A DNA stretch of 64,000 nucleotides from Agrocybe praecox (Eukaryota > Basidiomycota > Agaricomycetes > Agaricales > Agrocybaceae), in the NCBI GenBank assembly GCA_964017145.1, contig OZ024851.1:372001-436000 (forward strand), given 5' to 3'. This document shows positions 43,707 to 55,481 of this stretch, in pieces. Position 1 is the first letter of the stretch, and every line of letters begins with the position of its first letter. The translations under genes and the position numbers were made by a program. The notes below the pieces were generated by a model that worked only from the letters and a program-made list of their open reading frames with translations, ran no database searches and had not been told where the DNA came from.

Positions 43707-45443
43707 CACTTCGGACCGAAGCCATTCCTCCCGTCTTTTATTTTAACTTCCTTTCTGCCAGCCTTAAGGGTTCTCCGTCGCTTGTTTAATTTCCCTTGAA
43801 AGTTTTCTTTTCGCCTAGATAAACCCCTCCTATTTTGATTTGATTCCAAATCTTGTCCCCTGAGTATCGTTACGAGTAGAATTACATATATATATATGTA
43901 GTCCTACTTGTTTTGTACTCCCCAGCAGAAGAAATGTACCTTCCATACCCTCGTTATTGATCTACGCTACTTACCACACCCACCCTTTCCATTCCTTATC
44001 CATATCACCAAGAGGTTTAGAACCCCCGAGACGATTTCGCCTCGTCTCACCTCTTTCCCGAACTCACAACGGTTCACATCGTTTCACAAAATAAAAGTAA
44101 AAAGTACAAATATCAAGTGTATATTGTCAACATGCTCAATCGGAAGGTATAATGAGTACATGAGTCTAACACAACTGCCTAAAGACGCATCTCAGCATCT
44201 TCAGGTCTTTTTTTTTTTCTGACCCAGATTGGGACGGCCACTGAATGACGGCGCCAGGTCGGTAGCCACGGCATCGTGTGATTAGTTTGGATTGTTGGTC
44301 GCCTCTCACTGCTGAATACTAACTTATTTTATGTGTTTCACACCTGTCGGCAACCGTATAGAGAGCTGACAATTATGTTTTTTTTTTTGGAAAAAAGCTA
44401 GTTATATGGTGTAGTAAGGCTCGGAGGCGCATCGAGCAGCCTCGCACGATGGCGGTAGCGGTCAAAGGATGAGTAGGGAGGACGAATGGTTCGATTGGAG
44501 ACGTTCATCTTCTTCGACGGCGAATAAGGGAAAAGAATCGAAAACTGAAGGCCAACAACAATATCCAAGGGGCGAACGGTTTTGATGGAGGGGACTAAAC
44601 CGATACGTTCATCCAAGGGGTAGAGCGAACAACGTGACTAGATGGAAGCGATTTAGTCCAGAGGGTGACGTCAAGTTTGATTTAAACCCGAAGCTGAAGA
44701 AAGGATGTGACAGCAGCCAGAGGGTTATCGATGAAATAGTGAGAACGAACGTCGGGGACGCGTCATGAATGCATGAAGGGAGGGAAGACATGACGGAGAG
44801 GCGGAAAGCGGGATTGTCTTTTTTGTGTCAGAACCACACATGTAACGCAACGTGACGAGGTTCCTATGTACCCTGCCGAGTACTTATCGATCGGCACGCA
44901 ACGCAGCCTCACTATTTCTTCATTCAGTCATAAGTAGCCATGGTCATACAATGACGGCCTGCATACACCTCGGTCTCACGTTATTTATATCTAATTAGCT
45001 TGTACGGTCTATGCCGAAGGTCAAGCTAATTAGGATAGAAAGTCGTTTCACCACTAACTGTCAATAATTCCGCCAATAAATCTGTTTTCCCTCACACGCT
45101 AAGTCATAAATAATGTGCCCTGAGCGCATAGCGCGCGCGTATGCGTGCAGTCTCCGTCCCGTCCCATCCCGGCTTGCTGGCAAGGCTTACACATCGCCCC
45201 GCCCTTTCCTAATTGAGAACTGTTCGCACGTGGCTGTGCCAATGCATCTGCTCGCTGTTGCAGACAACGAGCAGCTCTATTGCTCCATTCCTCTTCACAT
45301 TTTCTTCATTTTTTGTGCCCTGTGCGCTATATATGCACCATAGACACTATGTATGTCTTTACAGTACATAAATACTCCCAAATACTCATATTATGCATGT
45401 ATTTGCCCACTTTACTCCACATTTCGCCAATTTACCTCTTACT
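43707..45443. other. Intergenic; contains a SINE-like repeat and a purine-rich stretch
   Basis: No intact gene. T-tract at 44207-44219. Dispersed repeat copy at 44395-44475. A near-palindrome CTAATTAGCTTG...CAAGCTAATTAG spans 44990-45031. Confidence 0.4.
44395..44475 (+). repeat. Dispersed SINE-like repeat, copy 4 (partial)
   Basis: GGCTCGGAGGCGCATCGAGC and AGCCTCGCACGATGGCGGTA, followed by GGTCAAAGGATG, match copy 2 at 28905-28960. The 5' part is diverged. Confidence 0.6.
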
Positions 45444-46876
45444 GGTTGACCAATTCACAGCCTTGAGTATTGATACGGAAGCCAAATGTGTAGGCACACT
45501 ATGCACACATTTCGATTAGTGTACATTCTCGTAGACATGTCATTAATAACTATTAAATTCTGCAGTATTTGACGACACATATCCATCTCTGCTGTAGTGC
45601 AAAGAAAAGATTTATTAATGATTTCTCTCGGCCAAATAGTAGTCACTGTGGATATAATCATATTGGTGAGAAAATAATTCCTAAACAGTCAGCCTTGGTT
45701 GTGAAATCGATCATCTTTCTATGTTGCGCCGTCAGAGTAAGTGGGGCAGGAAGTGAACAGGATTTTGACTTCAGCTCCTTTAAAAGGCTGTAATAATTTT
45801 TTAGACCGTCAAAATTTTGATGTACCTGTATGTAATCTTTATCAACACCTTCCCGTGTGGATGTTTATGGCATAATAGCGAGATTGCTTGAATTGGAGAG
45901 AGAATGTCACGCCCAAACATATTTATTGACGCTCTCATAATTTCTATAAATCCGTTCAGTAGTAGTTAACTGTATCTATAGGATACAAAAGACCGTTTGT
46001 CAAAAGAAAATGTTTCCATGTTGCAATTGGTGAAATACTGTACAGTTGGTACACATAAGGTCACTGCTGTGACGATCCACATTGGGCAAACATCTTTAAC
46101 ACTGACCAATGCATATCTTCATGAGATCTTCACCGATTTTCTTGAAGTCTTTTGTATCTTTTTCTATTATACTAGCTCTATCGCTATATCCAGCTTAAAG
46201 AGTTGATTATCTCAAAACTGTGTCACACCAATGAAAGTTTTGATAAGTTTGATGGCAAGTTTTGGGCGCCTATTATCATCACATATACACATTCATGAAG
46301 CGAACTAGGAAATTATTTAAGTGATATGTATAGTCTAGAGAACTAATGGCTATACAGGGTATTAATTCTATGACTCAAATGTGCCATAATACTTCTAAAT
46401 GCTTACGATATGGAAGTACCAAGGAAGTACTTGTTAATCCAACCTTCCGAGAGAAGGTAGTGCCCATGATTGGGAAGGAGGATTACATTTGCATTGATAT
46501 ATAATCCCAAAAGCTGACCATTATTATTGAGAGGCTATAAAAGCGATAACACATGAATATAACCTAAAAAATGCGGTGTGAATGAGTAGAACATGTCATA
46601 TGTTTTCGGATGATTAGGGGCACTTTAAGCTCTGAATTCTACTAAATGCATATAAAATAACCTGTTAAGTAGGCAGATGCATTTGCTCTTTATTATATGC
46701 ATGATATGGAATCACAAGGAAGGGAAAAGCAGCAGTGAGGCTAGTGGGAGGAATGGATGACTATTAATGATGTAACAACAACATTATACAGCGCTTAAAC
46801 CTCATAAAACTCTAGGTCTGATGTATTTACACCTATGGCTTCCGTATCAATACTCAAGGCTGTGAATTGGTCAACC
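45444..46876. repeat. 41-bp inverted repeat pair, the right arm abutting the assembly gap
   Basis: 45444-45484 (GGTTGACCAATTCACAGCCT onward) and 46836-46876 are exact reverse complements over 41 bp. The 1.35 kb between them is AT-rich, with only short frames (69 codons at 45997-46206). It could be a terminal-inverted-repeat element or an assembly artefact, because the right arm ends exactly at the first N. Confidence 0.6.
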
Positions 46877-47076
46877 NNNNNNNNNNNNNNNNNNNNNNNN
46901 NNNNNNNNNNNNNNNNNNNNNNNNNNNNNNNNNNNNNNNNNNNNNNNNNNNNNNNNNNNNNNNNNNNNNNNNNNNNNNNNNNNNNNNNNNNNNNNNNNNN
47001 NNNNNNNNNNNNNNNNNNNNNNNNNNNNNNNNNNNNNNNNNNNNNNNNNNNNNNNNNNNNNNNNNNNNNNNNNNNN
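46877..47076. other. Assembly gap (200 N)
   Basis: Exactly 200 Ns, the usual placeholder for a gap of unknown length. Confidence 0.99.
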
Positions 47077-47930
47077 CATGCCTTAAACCAGTTTGAAAGC
47101 GCTCAGAAGTAGCTATTGTCACAGATATAATTTATTGAGCTATTTTCAAGATATCATATAGCACTCATCGATCTGCACCAGCGGCAGAAATTCATATATT
47201 GATAACGAAGTACACTCAACGATTCAATTAATTCTACACTGTACAATTCAATTTAGACGCGGTAAACCCAATGAATTGAGAAAGAATATATTATACAGTA
47301 CACTGAATTAAATTAGTGGGTAGAAATTTATGGCATCTATATTCCAAATGGTCAGTGTGGAAGCGCAGAATTGGACTGTCGGCCATGGCGATCCCGGCGA
47401 ACGCCTGTATATATTTATTTTTTTCGAGTCCACTTTCCCACGGCCGCCAAATATTGGTTTGGACGCGTCTCCCAGTGTCTTGCAGATAACCTTTACTTAT
47501 CTTTAATTTTACTGGGTGAATATATATATTAAAAACTTTACTACACATTTTCATATTTTTAAAAACTAGAAAATCCATTTCGTTGTGCGGGAACGTTGAG
47601 GACGACGTTGAGGGACTGAAAATTCACGTGCACGCTCGCTGATGCGCATAAGGACGCGCATCATTTTGGTTTCTACGTGCCAAGAGCCGAGAATGTTCGG
47701 CAACGCACGCCGGTGTTGTTTGGCCACAGGTTTCGAAGCTTGACAGTCCGGGTTTCCATAAACAACAGCCGCGGTTAGGAACAGTGGGGCATAGGAGCTT
47801 CGATGGGCCGCACTGTGGCTGGTCACGAGCCTACGCTTTTGTAACGGGAAGCTTAGCCGAAGTTCGGCTCAATAAACATTCTTTCTCCGTTCGCTGAATA
47901 GGTTAAATCGGAGCTTCAATTGACTCGTGG
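47077..47930. other. Intergenic, no confident gene
   Basis: An 86-codon minus-strand frame at 47566-47826 has no motif or splice partner. Otherwise AT-rich. Confidence 0.35.
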
Positions 47931-47933
47931 ACA

Positions 47934-48455
47934 TGTCACGCTACGCCTCGACCCGCGTTTTCACAGAGGCGCCATTCGCCGAAGTGGCAGTAACGTCTAA
48001 GCAATTTAAACTCGCAACCTCCACCGACATACCTTCGATATCAGTTGTTCTGAGCTGCTTCCCCGTTCATCTAATGCAGCTCTCAGGTATCACATTCTGC
48101 ATCGACTTTGATGACAACCAAGTCGTTGATGTATCTCCGAAGGACGTTTAATTATACTGGGCCCCGAAACCTAAGTTCAATCGTCGGTTACCTAAACCAC
48201 CGCGAAAGGTATTCAGGCTGGCGTAACGGCTACCATTCAAGGACCGGGTGCTAATGTGACGGGAAATTGGAATAAAGATATAGGTGAAACGCTTTCGCCG
48301 TCTTACATGACTCGCGGCCGTATCCAAGGATCCATCGTTGGTGGCACGACTACTCCGTGGACTTTCACTGAGTCTTGTTCAGAGGCCACCTTACGATAGC
48401 TAATGGTGCACCTGAGAAATTGTTCGACGTTACGACACAAGGTATCTGTGAGTGA
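47934..48455 (+). pseudogene. Decayed gene of an unrecognised secreted-type or beta-rich protein
   Basis: A first frame from 47934 (MSRYASTRVFTEAPFAEVAV) stops at 48149-48151. A later block reads AGVTATIQGPGANVTGNWNK, then SPSYMTRGRIQGSIVGG and TPWTFTE, which is regular beta-rich text with conserved Gly/Thr spacing. It meets a stop at about 48400, while the neighbouring frame continues as LTIANGAPEKLFDVTTQG. At least one frameshift and one stop are therefore present. I do not recognise the family. Confidence 0.35.
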
Positions 48456-48758
48456 TGTGTGTTGTGTGCCTAGGTGCGAGCGAACTAATGATGAGAAATG
48501 AGATATAGCTAGTAACTGAAGGGCTCATCGCATTGTCATCGAGATTTATACAATCGCCACCATCAATACTTCTGCATTGTCGGGATTTGGGGCGAACATA
48601 ACAGGGCGGCTAACAATGCATGAGCGTCCAACCCATTGTGGCAATGGCTTGGGAGGCCAATAACTGCTTCTGTATAAATACCATTGCATTTTAACCTGTA
48701 AATGTATCTCCCTTCGTCGATTCACCTGCTATTCTCACTTGCTATTCCAATTCCTAGG
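48456..48758. other. Intergenic, promoter side of the next gene
   Basis: CTGTATAAATACC at 48670-48682 provides a TATA box about 85 bp before the next start. Confidence 0.45.
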
Positions 48759-49494
48759 ATGAACGCCTCTGCCACTCCAAACCTAGACGAGATCAAGATG
48801 GGTACGTTGACGGTTTACTACTTGACCTTTTATTGTAATGATCCGAATAATATTTTAAACCAAAGCAGTCCTCAACGTAGTATCCTCAAAACTCAAAAAT
48901 CAATTCCCAGAAAATAAGTACGATATCATCGTTACCGGAGAATCGGTGTCTCTTTTTTTAAAGGAAGCTGCATCCAGTCCGAGCGACCTCAACATATTCC
49001 ATCACGACGGAAGAAGGCTCGATGATGTCCTGATTGCAAAACAAGAATATTCGAAGAATTTCCAGGTAGACTGCAGGTACTTCTGTAGCAACGTGGGCGA
49101 TATCGCGGGACATAAGGGATTTTATGACGCTTCTAAAAGGCAGAATATCGTTTTATACCGGTCTGGATGGAGTAGGAACAATAATCTTACTCTCTATGCC
49201 GCAGACCTGAGATACGAGCTCCTGAAAAAAATTGACTCTCTTTCTAGCTCGACGACCGGCAGCCCGACATACCGATACAGAATGGAAGGCGCTATTGCCA
49301 CGCTTCGTCGACTTGCGGAAATAAATGGTTTCAAACTGTTAGGCAGAAAGGATTTGGAGATAGAATATGGTGTCAGTCATACCTGGAACGAAGTGAGTTT
49401 GAGAGAAATCGCCCATGAATACTCTCTCAGGTACGCCCTTGAACACGGGCAAGTCTTTGTCGACGACTCTTTCTGGAGCTCTTTATCCTTATAG
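48759..49494 (+). CDS. Nucleotidyltransferase-like protein, uncharacterised
   Basis: Exon 1 is 48759-48801 and exon 2 is 48869-49494, with an intron of 67 bp (ATGG|GTACGT ... AGCAG). The product has about 222 residues. It begins MNASATPNLDEIKM, then KYDIIVTGESVSLFLKE, PSDLNIFHHDGRR, FQVDCRYFCSN and AADLRYELLKKID, and ends in a helical segment with GFKLLGRKDLEIEYG. A Gly-x-Ser motif followed by spaced Asp-x-Asn/Asp and Val-Asp pairs resembles the degenerate nucleotidyltransferase-fold proteins common in Agaricomycetes, whose role is unknown. The catalytic Gly-Ser and the paired Asp are not all convincing, so activity is doubtful. An in-frame ATG at 48702 would add 19 residues; the later start sits better behind the TATA box at 48673. 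Confidence 0.5.
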
Positions 49495-50044
49495 TAGTCG
49501 TACTGAATAAAAGATTGGGTCGAGTTAAATATATCTAACATCGCAAACCACGAGGTTTCGGGATAAGTCTGGTCTGAAAGGTTCTCAGGGATTCTCAGGG
49601 ATGGCCTCATGACACTCTGCTGCGGCACAGTTGATCGATGATTTTTTATTTAACTTTCTGCTCTGTTAGCAATACTGAGAACACCCCTCTTTGTTATTGA
49701 TACTGAAGGGAAGGGGTGTTCATGCTAAATAATGGTGTTGCACGACTTACTCGCCATTAAATCTCGTTCGTTTATGTTCATAAAACAGATATGATAAATT
49801 CAGCGCTGGACAGCTATCAGAAACATTGGCAAGCGGTAATTGGTCTGGCCATCAATTACACTACACACATATATCGCTCCTGGGATTATTTTCGTATGAT
49901 GTGGAATGTAAGTCCTGGGAAAGCTTGGACATTGCCACTCAGAGGCCGTCCTGTCGTATAACTGACACAATCATTAAGTCAAGTTGAAGTTCAAATTACC
50001 CACCATCCCGTCTTTCCCTACTTGAACGTCCTCCTACCAGGGAA
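49495..50044. other. Intergenic; contains a strong hairpin
   Basis: AACACCCCTCTTTGTTATTG...GGGAAGGGGTGTT at 49681-49723 forms a stem of at least 9 bp. No gene is seen. Confidence 0.4.
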
Positions 50045-50608
50045 ATGGCTGGCAGTGATAAATCTTCGACGGTAGACACTGAGCTCTTCCCAGAGTACAT
50101 CTATGTGATTTCGCGTCTACCAATCAGAGATTGCGATGATGTAGATGACAATGACTTTACTAGTAGCAATGTGGGCTATGCGAATGACCACAAAGTTAAC
50201 GACGCCAGCACGCATAGACCCAATACAGAGCTTTTAGTGCGGTCATCGAGGACAGACACAGGAAAAAGAATTCTCGTCCAAGTTGATCCCACCTATCGGA
50301 ACGACGGAGGATGCGCAAATATTTACAAAGTCAATTCCAGCGCGTATACCCGACGCAATATAGCAATTCTAGTACAGAGGACGAGGAGGCATTGGAGTAC
50401 GAGGAAGATGACAGGTATTATGAGGAGGAGGACGAGGAGGAAGAGAGCAGTACTATCCCGGACAAATCGAGCTATTGGTATGCTGGGCTCAGTATTGGTT
50501 TTCGAGTATTTTCCAGATGGAATGGAAGGGTTAGGGTTGAGTGATTCAAGGACGTCATTCCCCACATGCGATCATGCAATACTACTAGTAGTACGATTCT
50601 GTATATAG
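50045..50608 (+). CDS. Hypothetical protein, low confidence
   Basis: A 187-codon frame starting MAGSDKSSTVDTELFPEYIY with an Asp/Asn-rich middle. From about 50330 a better-looking frame overlaps it (STEDEEALEYEEDDRYYEEE, then SYWYAGLSIGFRVF), so the true protein may change frame through an unrecognised intron near 50280-50330. No family is recognised. It could be noncoding. Confidence 0.25.
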   Translation: MAGSDKSSTVDTELFPEYIYVISRLPIRDCDDVDDNDFTSSNVGYANDHKVNDASTHRPNTELLVRSSRTDTGKRILVQVDPTYRNDGGCANIYKVNSSAYTRRNIAILVQRTRRHWSTRKMTGIMRRRTRRKRAVLSRTNRAIGMLGSVLVFEYFPDGMEGLGLSDSRTSFPTCDHAILLVVRFCI

Positions 50609-50854
50609 TACTACTCGTATACAAAGCGTGACAGAGATAACATTTCAGCAGCACGCCTACTTGTACGCTCGTAAAACCAGTATTCTCAATTATATATTCA
50701 ACCCAACTCAACATTTGACATTTAAGCGCCGAAAAGACGAACGTCAGACTCTAATTTTGCCGAGATCACGTGTACATTTTCGCATGTATATAAATGGCAG
50801 TTCCTTTCACGCCACTGTCCAACGTTCAAATTCCAAACCCTTCTTTAAGCCACT

Positions 50855-52156
50855 ATGACCTCAAAAGCTCCACCAGAGATTGTATACAAGATACTAGAGG
50901 AAGTCAACGATATCGAGAGTCTCCGGCGCTGCCGTCTTGCCTGCCATGCCTTCGCAGAGATTGGGGCGTCTATTGCTTTTCGCGTCGTTTCCGTCGATTT
51001 TACCGCCGATTTCGCGACAATAGCTCCAGTTTCCAAGTACGTGAAAAAGGCTGTGATTAGGCTGGATAGTTGGACGGCTCATGCTTCCACTTTGGGCCAG
51101 GCAGGTGAGGAATTTCTGCGATTCCTTCAACGATTGCGTATAAATGGTGCGCTGACGCGGTATAAACGTTCAGAGGGCACCGTGGAAGAAAGACTCGATG
51201 TGGCAATATGCAGCCTCAAGCATTTACTCAAAATGCCCAAGCTCAGCAACATAGGATTCTGGTTCCCGTCGATAACAGATGTTCATGAATCGGGTGTTGG
51301 CGATGGGTTCATTCACCATCCCGGTTTCAAATATTTGATTCTTCGTCAGCTTCAAGAACAAATATTCCATTTTCTCGCAAAGGCACATCTTAAGCAGGGT
51401 GTTAAAATCGACACATTGGAACTTCGCAACCTGCTAGCTTACGCGTTGCCAGAAGACATCTATTCGAAAGGGCTCAGCACGTTCCTTGGATCTCTCAGGA
51501 CCCTATCTCTGGACGTACAGGGTGAGGGAGTGGGATACGAAGGAGACTGGGGGGAAGATGACGATGTACATGGCTTTACTCGCGATATCGCAAAAACTAT
51601 CATCAAAGGATCGTGCAACATCGAAACCCTCATATATGCTGGTGAAGTGAATACATATGAAAGTGAAAACAGATGGGCCAAATGGCGGTCGATTTTCCTT
51701 CCCAAACTCAAATCCCTCTGGCTGAAAAGGATTTACTTCGACGTCGCTAAAGAGGCCGCAATTGCTACCTCTTTTCCGGTCAACTTTATCTTGAGTCATC
51801 GCGCCACTTTACAGGAACTGCATATGGTTTCTTGTGTAACGGATTGGGATCATTCGACCAGATGGAACAAAATATTCGATCTCTTCCGGCAACAGATGGA
51901 CGCATTAACGCGCGTGTCATTCGAACCTTTACCCGGAAAGAACCCGGGCTACACGGATTTTTGTGGGTATTACACTCTTGATGACTTCGGAGAAGAGCTT
52001 GCACCGTACTCGAAATATGGACACCGACATAAAGATGATACGGCCATAGAAGACTGTAAGTATTGCAAGCGGGAACGTAGGCTCAAGGGTCGTGATGCTA
52101 GGGACAAGAAAGCCTTCCAGTCGCTTCAAAACACAGTCAGTATACGGGAACAGTGA
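50855..52156 (+). CDS. F-box-type protein
   Basis: A single 433-codon exon starting MTSKAPPEIVYKILEEVNDI. The N-terminal 40 residues (PPEIVYKILEEV ... LRRCRLACHAFAEIG) fit an F-box-like helix pair that would bind Skp1. The remainder carries irregular leucine repeats (IDTLELRNLLAY, LRTLSLDVQGEG, IETLIYAGEV, LKSLWLKRIYFD, LQELHMVSC) typical of basidiomycete F-box proteins that select substrates for SCF ubiquitin ligases. The C-terminus is highly charged with a Cys pair (DCKYCKRERRLKGRD). There is no break. TGTATATAAATGG at 50784-50796 gives a TATA box 65 bp upstream. A decayed fragment of a paralogue lies at 60899-61145. Confidence 0.75.
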   Translation: MTSKAPPEIVYKILEEVNDIESLRRCRLACHAFAEIGASIAFRVVSVDFTADFATIAPVSKYVKKAVIRLDSWTAHASTLGQAGEEFLRFLQRLRINGALTRYKRSEGTVEERLDVAICSLKHLLKMPKLSNIGFWFPSITDVHESGVGDGFIHHPGFKYLILRQLQEQIFHFLAKAHLKQGVKIDTLELRNLLAYALPEDIYSKGLSTFLGSLRTLSLDVQGEGVGYEGDWGEDDDVHGFTRDIAKTIIKGSCNIETLIYAGEVNTYESENRWAKWRSIFLPKLKSLWLKRIYFDVAKEAAIATSFPVNFILSHRATLQELHMVSCVTDWDHSTRWNKIFDLFRQQMDALTRVSFEPLPGKNPGYTDFCGYYTLDDFGEELAPYSKYGHRHKDDTAIEDCKYCKRERRLKGRDARDKKAFQSLQNTVSIREQ

Positions 52157-53028
52157 CAGATGTGAATACGATTTCTGGAAAGAAAAAGTAGCGGCTTAAT
52201 TTTGACTTCCTCTTGAACTGTCTGTACTATTTACTACTTGCCGCTGATGCAATACCACTCGAAAATTCGATAGATTATAAAGTTCTGCGTCTTATAAGCG
52301 TCTTACCGCAAATTTTTGGTGAAGATTCTAATTCATGTTAATTAAGATGTTCCTGGAGAAATTGAATTGGACGGGATGGAGAGTGAAAACGGCGTAGTAG
52401 TTAGCGAAATGCATCGTAAATTTAGTAATAAGGTTTAGTTAGACAGAAGAAATGTTGAAGAAATGGCTTTAATTCTCGTCAATTTTGTATGCGTGAAAAA
52501 CATTGTTATTACAAGTAAGTAGGTCTCTTTACAGAATATTTTATGGAATAGATATTTGTAATTCTCTGTCTTCCGCGCTTGTACCTGGTTTCTCAAGAAT
52601 GAGCGTATTTATACATGCCTCCTAAATTTGGTCCGAAAACAGGGGCAGAGAAACCCCAATGCGGCAGCTACTAATAGATTACGTCAGCAATGAAGTAGGG
52701 CTGACCCCCTTGACTAAACGACACGCGAGTCATTCCACTTTTCGTGCTCGTCTTGCTTTGCTTTCATAGATACCCGTATTGCTACTGCTCTTCTTTTATT
52801 TCTAAACTTATTATTTTCAGAAGGGAGAGTTTATCTACTTGCAGTCAGACCCTTGCCGACAAGTCCTCAGTGCTCACGATTTAAGTGACCCAGCGAATAA
52901 ACGAACGGGCCCAGTGATTCTAAATCCAGAACTCGCAGGCGCGGAGAGGGACGACAGGACAGAGGCACTCCACAGCAGAGCGCAGCTTAAGGATCAAGAG
53001 GAGTACACGGAAGAACAGGGACGCAACG
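52157..53028. other. Intergenic, no gene seen
   Basis: AT-rich 3' flank, then the CT-rich leader of ATG18. A 114-codon frame at 52839-53183 overlaps the first ATG18 exon in another frame and is a shadow. Confidence 0.45.
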
Positions 53029-55037
53029 ATGGCGGAGAAGACCAATTCGAATATGTTATTCGCCAATTTCAACCAAGATTTTTCGTATGTTCATTACCAT
53101 CACTAGTGAAATGGATCTGCAGTGGTTCTAATCTCCACTCTACAGATGCATTTCAGTGGGTACGAGGAAAGGATATAGTGTAACGAATTGTGATCCATTC
53201 GGGAGGGTTTATACGATGAGTGAGTTTGGGTTTCTGTTTTCGTCTGGTTGTTCGGTCCTGTGATATTCGCTTGGATTAATCGAATACCCAATGTCCACAG
53301 ATGACGGTGCGCGAGGAATAGTCGAGATGCTGTTCTGCACGTCGCTCATTGTGCTCGTGGGCGCGGCAGACCAGCCGCAGTCGAGTCCTAGGAAGCTGCA
53401 GATTGTTAACACAAAAGTAAGCCTTTCTGCTATACCTTTCTTTTGACAAGTTACACGTCTAACTTATCATGTCTAGCGCCAATCTATGATTTGCGAACTG
53501 CTCTTCCCATCGTCGATTCTTGCCGTGAAGCTGAACAGGAAATCACTCGTCATCGTCCTCGAGATGGAAATATATATTTACGACATCAGCAACATGCGCT
53601 TATTACACGTTATTGAGACAACACCGAATCCTGAAGGTACGATTTAACGACATTTCTTCAAACAGAATCTATTTGACGCGTCCTTTGTAGCCATATGTGC
53701 TTTATCACCCTCAGCAGACAACTCATACCTGGCCTACCCATCGCCAGTGCCTTCTCCAACGATACCCCTCACGAGCTCATCAACACCCAACGCAACATCC
53801 AACGCGTCAGCTCCTTCCTCGTCATCATCGCAAACAGGCGACGTATTACTCTTCTCGACACGGTCACTAACAGTAACGAATATAATCCAAGCTCACAAAG
53901 CACCGCTATCCTATCTCGCACTATCATCTACTGGCACCCTGCTCGCTACATCATCCACGAAAGGCACTGTCATTCGTGTATGGTCAACGGACAAGGGGGA
54001 GAAACTGTATCAGTTCCGGCGGGGCATGGGAGAGGCAAGAATATGGAGCATGAACTTCAATCTCGTGGGAAGTCTGCTGGCAGTGTCGAGTGGGAGCGGT
54101 AGGGGGACTGTGCATGTGTTTAAATTGGGCTCTGGGTCAGGAGGCCATGGGGCGAGTCAGAATTCGCCCAGGCTTGAAAGTGGGAATGCACCGCATAGCC
54201 CGCCGGAGAGCGTGGATGGGACAACTCCAGGCTTGGAGGGTGGTTATGAAGCGTTCGTTGAGAAGAAGAAGAGCGGTGGTGGTGGTGTTAGGTATGTTTC
54301 CTTTCCTTTTCCTTTGCCTTGGTCACTATTTCTCTTTTCGTTGTTTGGGTTCAGGCCACCCTTTTTTATATATTTACTTTCGTTCCAAATTCCTTTATTA
54401 TCTATTCCATCTTGCTGGTCAATGGACCGGCATCTTATGTTTTCTTATGAACGACATCTGTTCGTGATATCGAGCAGTGCATGCGCGTTTCTCCATCAAA
54501 CTTACCCAGCAATAGTCAAGCTTTACGCTGACCACTTCTCTTCCTTTAGCTCATCCCTCCGCCGGAAATCACTCCAGATATCCAAATCCCTCTCTCACAG
54601 CGTGGGCGGATACCTGCCCAACACACTGACTGAGATGTGGGAACCTTCGAGAGACTTCGCGTTTTTAAGGCTACCTGGCGGTTCTGGTCCAGGTATGTAC
54701 ACAATGATCTTACCCTCTCTTCCTGCTCGGCGACCTAGAACAAATACTTACTTCGACCAATTGAAATAGGTACACCGCGTACGGTTGTAGCTCTCAGCCC
54801 AACAATGCCGCATGTGATGGTACTCTCGAGTGAAGGGTTCTTCTACGTGTATAGTATCGATTTAGAGAAAGGGGGCGAGTGTGTGCTTTTGAAAAGTTAT
54901 AAGTGCGTTTTTTTTTCTTTACCCCTAATCTCCCCCTTCCTTCTTTTATCAAACGGAAATTCCGCGTGCTGAACCATTGCTCTCTTCTGTGTAGCTTATT
55001 AGACTCAGCGGACGAAGCTGGTGGGTTAGATGGCTGA
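53029..55037 (+). CDS. ATG18: Autophagy-related protein 18 (PROPPIN beta-propeller)
   Basis: Eight exons: 53029-53084, 53146-53219, 53301-53416, 53477-53636, 53691-54291, 54550-54692, 54770-54902 and 54995-55037. The start [20 protein letters not shown] and the block [14 protein letters not shown] are classic Atg18/WIPI. The diagnostic phosphoinositide-binding FRRG motif is present in [22 protein letters not shown]. Blades of the seven-bladed propeller can be followed ([55 protein letters not shown]). Atg18 binds PI3P/PI(3,5)P2 on the phagophore and vacuole. Two low-complexity insertions (a Ser/Pro/Thr stretch after [11 protein letters not shown] and a Gly/Ser stretch before KKKSGGGG) are long for the family. 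The intron at 54292-54549 is also long (258 bp). Apparently intact. Confidence 0.9.
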
Positions 55038-55361
55038 CAATAATCGACGTGTGGAGATGGTGTTGGATCTGTCGCGTCTTGAACGTCCAGAGTGCACCAG
55101 CCAGGAGCAGCTCAGCAAAGGACACGGCTAGAGGAAATAGGGATGTGTATGAATATGTTTATGGATATGTTTTATGATACCGAATTGAAGTGAAGTGAAA
55201 GGATTATCAATCTCGAAGATGAAGGAAACGTATCACCTCCCCCTTTTTCGCTCGCCCATCAGCCAAGGCCCGAAGTACGTTTGAACATTCGTCGCACCCT
55301 TGCTTCCCCTTTGATATGGTTTGTGGCGGTGATTGCAACCCGAACAGAAGTACGAGGATGG

Positions 55362-55481
55362 GTAGCGTGGCCGAGTTGGTCTAAGGCGTTGGATTTAAGT
55401 CAAATTATGCACATCAGTATGAAAACCTTGCTTGATTCCCAATGGGCGCGAGTCCGCGCGAGTTCGAACCTCGCCGCTACC
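55362..55481 (+). tRNA. tRNA-Leu(UAA) with an intron
   Basis: Acceptor GGTAGCG pairs with CGCTACC. The D-arm carries the A box TGGCCGAGTTGG, typical of Leu. The anticodon loop is TTTAAG (anticodon TAA). The intron runs from after the base following the anticodon for about 37-40 bp. A long variable arm is present, and the T-arm reads GAGTTCGAACCTC (B box GGTTCGAANCC-like). The last pair of the anticodon stem looks mismatched (A-C), which depends on the intron border chosen. Confidence 0.88.

Noticed and set aside
44990..45031. Possible rho-independent terminator-like palindrome
   Set aside because: No gene ends nearby, and such terminators are not expected in fungal nuclear genomes.
46795..47122. 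ORFs made mostly of X residues
   Set aside because: They are artefacts of translating the 200-N gap.
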